From the IMG/VR virus record IMGVR_UViG_3300030419_005488, positions 1,218 through 22,877 of that record: a stretch of DNA of 21,660 bases; one strand, given 5' to 3'. The translations under genes and the position numbers were made by a program. This DNA comes from a virus. Below the pieces are notes generated by a model. The model made no database searches. It had not been told where the DNA came from and was given only the letters and a program-made list of their open reading frames with translations. This document shows positions 16,702 through 21,660 of the stretch, piece after piece (within the stretch, counting starts at the first letter, position 1; the number at the start of each line of letters is the position of its first letter).

Positions 16702-17421
16702 CTACGCGAAAAAAGACGCTAAACCCTCCAATACAACCTCACTTTTAACTTTAGTTTTTGGATTTGTTATTTTAATAGTATGAGATAACTTAGGCATAGT
16801 ATCAAAGAACTTCTCAATTTCTTTAAACTGAGATGAATTCATCGACTCAAGAAAATCATTCATTTCTTTCTTAGTACAATCATCAGCAGCCCATACTTCT
16901 TCTTCATTATAAATTTTATCAATACAAGTAGCAATCAACTCAAATGATTGATCCATCTGATTCGTCTCAGTAAAATCAAAATTAGATTTGATAAATTGCT
17001 CCAATGAAGGATATCTCAATTCCATCATTAAATTAGAATCAAGTTGAACTTTAGTAGTATGATCTTCATTCTTCTGAACTTGAATATCATCTAGATCAAT
17101 CTTCACAGGAACCTGAGTTGTTTCATCATCTGGACAAATAACATTTACTTCCAACTCTTCTCCCACAGACTTACCACGAATATTAAGAAATAGATACTCA
17201 ATATCAAATGTAGGAAGTTGTTCTACTTTAATTCCTTTCGAGAGAACACAATTTCTTAATACCGATTTAATTGCTGTAGTGATCTGTTTGTTATCTTCAC
17301 TCTCTAATGCAATTACAAGTACTTTTTCTTCTTTAACTAGAAATGGTCTGTATTTAACAGTCTGTCCAGTTGAAGGCAATTCCAACTCATATGTTGGCGT
17401 AGCAATTTTTGGTAAAGGCAT
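16702..17421 (-). CDS. gp26: Baseplate hub/assembly protein gp26, likely tail-assembly chaperone
   Basis: This is a 239-residue acidic protein of the T4_baseplate type (gp26). The start MPLPKIATPTYELELPSTGQ, then VKYRPFLVKEEKVLVIALES, is typical of gp26 from marine T4-like phages. A middle beta segment (LEVNVICPDDETTQVPVKID) and a helical C-terminus (CIDKIYNEEEVWAADDCTKK) follow. In T4, gp26 is needed to build the central baseplate hub. The gene has a late motif CTAAATA 27 bases upstream and AGGA four bases before the ATG. Its last codons TCT TTT TTC GCG TAG contain a -1 slippery heptamer, and the next ORF is in the -1 frame. This suggests it acts as the G part of a G/GT-like tape-measure chaperone, a role that is inferred here. 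Confidence 0.75.
   Translation of the reverse strand: MPLPKIATPTYELELPSTGQTVKYRPFLVKEEKVLVIALESEDNKQITTAIKSVLRNCVLSKGIKVEQLPTFDIEYLFLNIRGKSVGEELEVNVICPDDETTQVPVKIDLDDIQVQKNEDHTTKVQLDSNLMMELRYPSLEQFIKSNFDFTETNQMDQSFELIATCIDKIYNEEEVWAADDCTKKEMNDFLESMNSSQFKEIEKFFDTMPKLSHTIKITNPKTKVKSEVVLEGLASFFA
16708..16729 (-). promoter_or_regulatory. Candidate programmed -1 frameshift site T TTT TTC with upstream GGAGGG
   Basis: On the minus strand the gp26 codons read GCG TCT TTT TTC GCG TAG. T TTT TTC (16714-16708) is a canonical X XXY YYZ heptamer in the correct phase. GGAGGG (16729-16724) lies nine bases upstream, close to the spacing of the stimulatory internal Shine-Dalgarno sequence of E. coli dnaX. 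After a -1 slip the frame reads CGC GTA GCC ATG, joining the 60-residue ORF. A small GCGT/ACGC stem is possible just downstream. Confidence 0.65.
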
Positions 17422-17448
17422 AATATCCTAATACAATTCAGTGTACTT

Positions 17449-17455
17449 TATTTAG
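17449..17455 (-). promoter_or_regulatory. Late promoter motif CTAAATA upstream of gp26
   Basis: The minus strand reads TTCTAAATAAAG in the 44-base gap between the gp54-like and gp26 genes. CTAAATA is a late promoter variant used in marine T4-like phages. It lies 27 bases before the gp26 ATG, and the AGGA ribosome binding site falls inside the predicted leader. Confidence 0.6.
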
Positions 17456-17465
17456 AAGGGTAATC

Positions 17466-18251
17466 TTATCTTAGTAATCCAGGTGCATTTACCTGAATAG
17501 GACCTACGTTAATCGCTCCCCCAGTAACCAAAGTTCCCGCAGCATCACCAAGAAAATCATTTCCTGTGATGTTATCTACAGCATCATCGACCAAATTACC
17601 AATAAGACTCTTAAGATTAAATTGAGACTGTTGAAATGGATTATATGGTCCAGAAGCCATTCCACTAACAGAACTAACAACATACCTTACATATGTCATT
17701 TGAACACTACATTTCAATAAAGAAGATCCATCATAACTAACAGGCATAGAAGTTATACTCCGAGGATAACTCCTTACAAATTCATATTCCAATTTAGACT
17801 GCATATCTCTTTCAAATTTTATTACCTTTAATCCCTGTGCAACATAATCGTTGGGATATCTCACTCTATAATTATATTCTCCAGCCCTTGCCTCCCTTTG
17901 ATCCTCATTAACAATTCCACTAATCCATTCTTCAAAAAATTTAATAGGAAGATAATTACCAGCGTCTACATAAAAACTTAAATCAATAGTTTCATCATAT
18001 ATTCTTCTATAAGCATGTCTTTCAGTAACACCAGTAAAATCGTTATTAATTTCCGTTGTTGCTAACTGAGATCCAGGAAGAACTGCATCACTACACATCA
18101 AATTTAATTTATCCTGATTAACCCCTAAAAAAGTCCTAAGACTTTGACCTAGAGAACTACTAGGCAATCCAATTTCAACCTCAAAATGTGACGTTAAAGA
18201 TGGACGCAATAATGTCGCCTTAATAGTATCGATGTTTCTTATAGTAGGCAT
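17466..18251 (-). CDS. gp54: Tail tube-fold baseplate protein, probable tube initiator gp54
   Basis: This is a 261-residue protein with the signature of the T4 tail-tube fold shared by gp19, gp48 and gp54. It has an N-terminal strand (SHFEVEIGLP), then CSDAVLPGSQLATTEINNDF, then a strand and helix ETIDLSFYVDAGNYLPIKFF followed by EEWISGI, and finally MTYVRYVV. The start MPTIRNIDTIKATLLRPSLT resembles proteins labelled baseplate tail tube initiator in cyanophages. In T4, gp54 sits on gp48 and starts tube polymerisation. It is the first gene of the leftward unit, diverging from gp4 across 42 bases. No ribosome binding site or good minus-strand late motif is visible upstream. It could instead be a tube paralogue of gp19; the length (gp54 is about 320 and gp19 163 residues in T4) does not settle this. 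Confidence 0.65.
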   Translation of the reverse strand: MPTIRNIDTIKATLLRPSLTSHFEVEIGLPSSSLGQSLRTFLGVNQDKLNLMCSDAVLPGSQLATTEINNDFTGVTERHAYRRIYDETIDLSFYVDAGNYLPIKFFEEWISGIVNEDQREARAGEYNYRVRYPNDYVAQGLKVIKFERDMQSKLEYEFVRSYPRSITSMPVSYDGSSLLKCSVQMTYVRYVVSSVSGMASGPYNPFQQSQFNLKSLIGNLVDDAVDNITGNDFLGDAAGTLVTGGAINVGPIQVNAPGLLR

Positions 18252-18252
18252 C

Positions 18253-18260
18253 TATAAATA
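18253..18260 (+). promoter_or_regulatory. Perfect T4 late promoter TATAAATA for gp4
   Basis: This is an exact match to the T4 late -10 element. It begins one base outside the divergent gp54-like start codon and lies 33 bases before the gp4 ATG. It should drive the rightward gp4-134 aa-gp48-gp53 island. Confidence 0.8.
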
Positions 18261-18293
18261 CTTTTTGACCTTATATATTATGTAGCCAAGATA

Positions 18294-18734
18294 ATGGCAG
18301 AAAGTATTAAAAGTCTATTTAAACCCACCAAACCACGCAAATATAAGGGTGATATTAACAATATTATATGTCGAAGTAGTTGGGAAAAAAGATTTTGTAG
18401 TTGGTGTGACCTGAATGAAAGTATTATAGAGTGGGGAAGCGAAGAATTTTGGATCCCCTATCGTGCTCCTGATGGTAAGACTAGAAGGTACTTCCCAGAC
18501 TTTATTATAAAAGTCAAAGAAAGTACTGGTCAAGTGAAAACATATGTAATTGAAGTTAAACCCGCAAAACAAACCAGACCACCAAAACCAAGAAAAAACG
18601 TGAGCAAATCTTATCTCTATGAATGCAAAACCTATGCTGTCAACCAAGCAAAATGGGCAGCTGCAAATGAGTGGTGTAAAGATAGGAAAATTGAATTTAA
18701 AATTGTTACCGAAAGAGAATTAGGTATCAGATAA
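18294..18734 (+). CDS. gp4: Head completion protein gp4, PD-(D/E)XK nuclease fold
   Basis: This is a 146-residue protein close in length to T4 gp4 (about 150). It aligns by eye with T4 gp4 over KYKGDINNIICRSSWEKRF (T4 KYRGDPKKITYRSNWEKFF), W47-G48-S49-E50, RRYFPDF, EVKPAKQTRPP and NQAKWAAANEWCKDRKIEF. The residues E31, D69, E87 and K89 form the TnsA-like PD-(D/E)XK nuclease pattern (PD at 68-69, EVK at 87-89). In T4 it completes DNA-filled heads so that tails can attach. It is the first gene of the rightward island. No Shine-Dalgarno sequence is visible before its ATG. Its stop overlaps the next start by one base (TAATG). Confidence 0.93.
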   Translation: MAESIKSLFKPTKPRKYKGDINNIICRSSWEKRFCSWCDLNESIIEWGSEEFWIPYRAPDGKTRRYFPDFIIKVKESTGQVKTYVIEVKPAKQTRPPKPRKNVSKSYLYECKTYAVNQAKWAAANEWCKDRKIEFKIVTERELGIR

Positions 18735-19138
18735 TGACAAACACTCCTGGTAAAGAATTTGTATTTGATGAAGACTTTGATCAAAATATAAACAGGATAG
18801 TAGGTAATGATATAAACCTCAGAACTGACGACCCTGAAGAAATGATGATGGAAATAATGGAGTTATTGAATAATACTGTAACACCCATACCAGAAGTAGG
18901 AAAGTTCTATACCTTTGTATATAATGCTAAGACTCCTGGAGAAACATATGACCAACACCCACTCATTGCTTGCACATCGTTAGAGCAGTGGGGTTTTAAA
19001 GGACTCAACTTTCACTGGCAAAAATCCAGGAACTATACCTGGAATGAACTGGCAGGTCAATTATATATTGTACAGTGGAATGAACTTGATGACCTCCTGG
19101 CCATACCTTATGCAAAATTCATCCTAAATCAACCCTAA
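18734..19138 (+). CDS. Conserved-looking unknown protein between gp4 and gp48
   Basis: This is a 134-residue protein. Residues 1-45 are acidic (DPEEMMMEIMELL). Residues 50-125 form a compact beta-rich domain with GKFYTFVYNAKTP, YDQHPLIACTSLEQWGFKGL, NFHW and YTWNELAGQLYIV. I recall similar hypothetical proteins in marine T4-like phages at this position but know no function. It has no membrane segment or signal peptide. The start ATG overlaps the gp4 stop (TAATG), with AGG nine bases upstream, so translation is coupled. Its stop codon forms part of the late motif for gp48. Location between a head-completion gene and a tube-cap gene suggests a virion or assembly factor. Confidence 0.85.
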   Translation: MTNTPGKEFVFDEDFDQNINRIVGNDINLRTDDPEEMMMEIMELLNNTVTPIPEVGKFYTFVYNAKTPGETYDQHPLIACTSLEQWGFKGLNFHWQKSRNYTWNELAGQLYIVQWNELDDLLAIPYAKFILNQP

Positions 19139-19145
19139 ATAAATA
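19135..19145 (+). promoter_or_regulatory. Late promoter motif CTAAATAAATA before gp48
   Basis: Two overlapping matches, CTAAATA (19135-19141) and AATAAATA (19138-19145), fall on the stop codon TAA (19136-19138) of the 134-residue gene. The gp48 ATG follows only 13 bases after the motif, so a transcript from here would have a very short leader. Confidence 0.6.
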
Positions 19146-19158
19146 AAAAACTTGTATA

Positions 19159-20565
19159 ATGTCCGTCGTACATCCCAATCCTCAAACCTCATACGGATCT
19201 AACTCGATACAAAATAGAGTAAAGCCTGGTGGTACTTTGGGTAGCAATCAATATTATTATACAACTAATGCAAAAACTGGTGAAATTACAGTAAATCGAT
19301 ATGCAAGAGAAAAAGTAGGAAGAGGAAGTTTCAGAAATGTAGAAACTAAAGTAGGAACTATACCTCAAGGAGGTTCATTTGTTCCAAATCCAAGTACAAG
19401 TGATGCTGAAAAAACATTCTATGGATCAGAGCAACAAAAGAGTAAGGTAAGACAACAAGCTCTTCAAATTGCTAGAAGAGAGTGGGATGGAAGAACACAA
19501 CCACCACCAAATACAGCAATCTATGGGGAAAATGCAATAAATGCAGCCTATGGTGCAACTAATAGTAATGGAGGTACTGAAAACTATACAACACCACAAA
19601 ATCTGGCTGGTGATATTAGTGATGCAGCTAATATTTTTAACTCTGCAAATAATAAAGGACTATCATTTGGTGAAGGATTGGGACTCGCTGCTGATTTATT
19701 AGGTCTAGGAGGAAGTAGTGGATCCAAACCAGTACTAGTATATCCTACATCAATGAGAAGAAGTGGAGCACAAGCTCAAGACTATATTCAAATTGATATG
19801 CTAAAATATGCACCTAAAAAAATGGGTGCAACGAGTGGTAATATATCAGGATTTGGATCTAGACAAAAAAATAGAAAAACTTTAGGAACAGTAGTTCTTC
19901 CTATTCCAGGAGGAATTAGTGATTCCAATGCAGTCACTTGGGGTGGTGATAAAATGAATGCAGCAGAAGCAGCAGCTGCATCAGTTGCCTTGGCAGGTGT
20001 TACAGAAAATTTAGGAGCTGCAGCAGGTAAAGCAGGAGAGGCATTTAAAGCAGGTACGCGAGGTACTGGTGGAGCAGAAGTAAAAAAAGCTCTCGGTACT
20101 GCTATCGCAGGTGCAGCATCAGGTACAGGTGCAAGTCTATTAACTAGAACCACTGGTAATATAATGAATCCCAATATGGAACTTTTATTCAAAGAACCAT
20201 CATTAAGACCCTTCAACTTCACTTGGAAACTTTCTCCAAGAAGTAAAGAAGAAGCACAAGAAATAATTAAAATTATTAGATTCTTTAAAAAAGGAATGGC
20301 ACCTATTAAGAGTGAAGCTAATCTATTCCTTCAATCACCTAATACATGGAAACTCAGTTATAAGCACAAAGGACAAGACCATAAGTACTTAAATAGATTC
20401 AAAGAATGTGCAATAAATTCATTCACAGTTCAATATACACCAGATGGTAATTATGCAACCTTTGAAGATGGTGTAATGACATCATATTCAATAACTATGG
20501 CACTTCAAGAACTTGAGCCAGTCTTTAGCAATGATTATAAAGATGCTCCAGGAATAGGTTACTAA
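19159..20565 (+). CDS. gp48: Baseplate tail tube cap protein gp48
   Basis: This is a 468-residue protein. Residues of about 336-468 carry the tube-like core: NMELLFKEPSLRPFNFTWKL, PRSKEEAQEIIKIIRFFKKG, LNRFKECAINSFTVQYTPDG and YSITMALQELEPVF. In T4, gp48 (about 360 residues) caps the hub and begins the tube with gp54. Here the N-terminal 330 residues are longer and low in complexity, rich in Gly, Ala and Asn, with a small-residue stretch at about 265-330 (AAEAAAASVALAG). No Shine-Dalgarno sequence precedes the ATG; the upstream 20 bases are the late motif plus AAAAACTTGTATA. One base separates it from gp53. The core makes the family clear. Confidence 0.85.
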   Translation: MSVVHPNPQTSYGSNSIQNRVKPGGTLGSNQYYYTTNAKTGEITVNRYAREKVGRGSFRNVETKVGTIPQGGSFVPNPSTSDAEKTFYGSEQQKSKVRQQALQIARREWDGRTQPPPNTAIYGENAINAAYGATNSNGGTENYTTPQNLAGDISDAANIFNSANNKGLSFGEGLGLAADLLGLGGSSGSKPVLVYPTSMRRSGAQAQDYIQIDMLKYAPKKMGATSGNISGFGSRQKNRKTLGTVVLPIPGGISDSNAVTWGGDKMNAAEAAAASVALAGVTENLGAAAGKAGEAFKAGTRGTGGAEVKKALGTAIAGAASGTGASLLTRTTGNIMNPNMELLFKEPSLRPFNFTWKLSPRSKEEAQEIIKIIRFFKKGMAPIKSEANLFLQSPNTWKLSYKHKGQDHKYLNRFKECAINSFTVQYTPDGNYATFEDGVMTSYSITMALQELEPVFSNDYKDAPGIGY

Positions 20566-20566
20566 A

Positions 20567-21238
20567 ATGTCAAATTATTTTAAACAAGTCCCCGATTTTG
20601 AATATGTTAGCCGCCTTCCTGGTTCTAAGATATCGGATTATATTACAGTAAAGAATCTCTTTAAAAAAGCTGTCTTAGCAGATGATATTTTACAAGATCT
20701 ATCACTACATACCAAATACAAAATTATTGGAGACGATAGACCTGATAATGTTGCTTTTGATTTCTATGGTAGTTCTGAAATGGATTGGTTAGTATTAACC
20801 TGTAATAATATTATTAATATTCAAACAGAATGGCCAATGTTACAAAATGATTTTGACAGATTTATTTTGGACAAATATGGAAGCTATGCTAACGTAAACG
20901 CAACTCACCATTATGAAACTCAAGAAGTAAAAAATAGTAATGATGTAATTATAGTTCCTAAAGGACTTGAATGTGAATCAAATTATTCTGTAACTTATTT
21001 TGATTACAATACTCAACGAGAAGTAACTGTGCTTAGTGCAGATTGTACAACAGAAGTTACAAATTACACTTACGAAGAAAGAATAGAAAATGCAAAAAGA
21101 AATATTTACCTACTTAAACCAAGGTACATCAATGTAATACGTGATGATATGGAAATAGCAATGGAATACAAAAAAGGGTCCACACAGTATGTGAACCCTA
21201 CGCTTAAAAAAGCCGAAAATATTAAACTTTATCAGTAA
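20567..21238 (+). CDS. gp53: Baseplate wedge protein gp53
   Basis: This is a 223-residue protein of the gp53 family (T4 gp53 is 196). It has the family mark of a YG...W strand: FYGSSEMDWLVLTCNNIINI, then QTEWPM (T4 IYGNPQLYWVLLMCND, then a YYGW). Before it are LFKKAVLADDILQD and DRPDNVAFD. The C-terminal half adds a YEERIENAKRNIYLL segment and a basic tail. In T4, gp53 completes the wedge and clips wedges to the hub. AGG lies eight bases before the ATG. Its stop (21236-21238) directly abuts the stop of gp32 on the other strand, and its 3' end contains a minus-strand terminator hairpin. Confidence 0.92.
   Translation: MSNYFKQVPDFEYVSRLPGSKISDYITVKNLFKKAVLADDILQDLSLHTKYKIIGDDRPDNVAFDFYGSSEMDWLVLTCNNIINIQTEWPMLQNDFDRFILDKYGSYANVNATHHYETQEVKNSNDVIIVPKGLECESNYSVTYFDYNTQREVTVLSADCTTEVTNYTYEERIENAKRNIYLLKPRYINVIRDDMEIAMEYKKGSTQYVNPTLKKAENIKLYQ
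21165..21198 (-). terminator. Intrinsic terminator for leftward gp32, inside the gp53 coding end
   Basis: On the minus strand GGGTTCACA and TGTGGACCC form a nine-pair stem with one mismatch and a five-base loop (21198-21176), followed at once by six T residues (21175-21170). On the plus strand the same hairpin lacks a T run, so it should work only leftward. It lies about 41 bases after the gp32 stop. Confidence 0.65.
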
Positions 21239-21660
21239 TTATTCCTCAGCAAGTTTCTGGAAATAACTTAGTGCATCATCTTCTTCAGAACTAGCAGATG
21301 CTACAGCAACAGGTGCTTTGCGACTAGCAAAATCTGGTTTAGATGATGGATAATCAGCACTTACTGATCCACGACCTTCACTCTCGTCCTCTAGTTCTTC
21401 ATCGAAGACACGACGAGCAGGAGGTTTCTGTCCTAAAACATACTTAAGACGCTTAGAAAGATCATCATATGATTTAAACTGATCGGCAGCAGTAAGAGCA
21501 ACAAGAGAATACTGCTTCTTCCACAGTGCTTCTAGTGCTTCATCATCCTCAAGAAGTGGTGATGGAGAATCAAACTCTGACTTATCATAGTTCCAATAAC
21601 CATCCTTCTTAACAATCTTCAACTTGAAGTTTGCACCTTGCCAGAAGTCAAAAGGATTAA
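21239..21660 (-). CDS. gp32: Single-stranded DNA-binding protein gp32, C-terminal part
   Basis: The frame is open to the right edge and shows NPFDFWQGANFKLKIVKKDG, then WNYDKSEFDSPSPL, which closely matches the end of the T4 gp32 core (NPFDFWEGANFKLKI, RNYDKSEF). After the core comes a Ser/Pro/Ala-rich linker and an acidic tail (SASSEEDDALSYFQKLAEE). In T4 that tail recruits replication and recombination partners. gp32 coats single-stranded DNA during replication and repair. About 140 codons are visible and the gene begins outside the window. A TTG at 21620-21622 is not its start, because homology continues upstream of it. It is a replication gene abutting the structural cluster, convergent with gp53. 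Confidence 0.95.
   Translation of the reverse strand, partial: NPFDFWQGANFKLKIVKKDGYWNYDKSEFDSPSPLLEDDEALEALWKKQYSLVALTAADQFKSYDDLSKRLKYVLGQKPPARRVFDEELEDESEGRGSVSADYPSSKPDFASRKAPVAVASASSEEDDALSYFQKLAEE

Noticed and set aside
18315-18647. 110-codon leftward ORF inside gp4
   Set aside because: Phe/Ser-rich shadow of gp4, whose nuclease motifs are clear on the plus strand.
19788-20222. 144-codon leftward ORF inside gp48
   Set aside because: Pro/Ala-rich translation is the antisense of Gly/Ala-rich gp48 codons; gp48 is secure by homology.
21620-21622. TTG as start of a 127-residue gp32-region ORF
   Set aside because: gp32 homology (NPFDFWQGANF) continues upstream to the window edge, so the gene is simply cut off.
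1-21660. Defence system, integrase, insertion sequence, CRISPR array or tRNA
   Set aside because: None seen on either strand; almost all sequence is taken up by phage structural genes with gaps under 50 bases.

Overview
The window is a block of virion-assembly genes from a marine T4-like myovirus, most likely a cyanophage or a related pelagic phage. The evidence is a set of recognisable T4-type proteins (gp4, gp5, gp26, gp27, gp32, gp48 and gp53, and probably gp54), low G+C, gene junctions of 0 to 47 bases, and T4-type late promoter motifs (TATAAATA and variants). No host metabolic gene, tRNA, insertion sequence or CRISPR array was seen, so the exact host cannot be named. No gene-free stretch exceeds 50 bases.

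Layout. A long leftward (minus) unit fills positions 1-18251. Read in the direction of transcription it holds a probable tail-tube initiator (gp54-like), gp26, a 60-residue ORF, two tape-measure-like proteins, a gp27-like hub protein, a small His-rich acidic protein, a gp5-like hub protein, a 2053-residue repeat protein, two smaller virion-type proteins and the first 29 codons of another gene. A 42-base divergent gap with a perfect TATAAATA then starts a short rightward island: gp4, an unknown 134-residue protein, gp48 and gp53. This converges head-on, with no spacer, on the leftward 3' end of gp32.

How the genes work together. Hub (gp27, gp5), hub assembly (gp26 region), tape measure, tube cap and initiator (gp48, gp54-like) and wedge (gp53) are all parts of one baseplate/tail-tube pathway. 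gp4 finishes the head, and gp32 is the single-stranded DNA-binding protein of replication. Late motifs precede gp4, gp48, gp26, the 88-residue gene and the 2053-residue gene. Three of these motifs are built on the stop codon of the gene before.

Most notable observation. The gp26 frame ends in a canonical -1 slippery heptamer (T TTT TTC) with a Shine-Dalgarno-like GGAGGG nine bases upstream. The 60-residue ORF lies exactly in the -1 frame, and the tape-measure genes follow. This is the arrangement of the lambda-type G/GT tail-assembly chaperones, and it predicts a 301-residue fusion protein. Other points of interest are a gp5 with no visible lysozyme domain, a giant protein with duplicated modules and PA14-like segments, two tape-measure-like proteins sharing a hydrophobic motif, and a gp32 terminator buried in the coding end of gp53.
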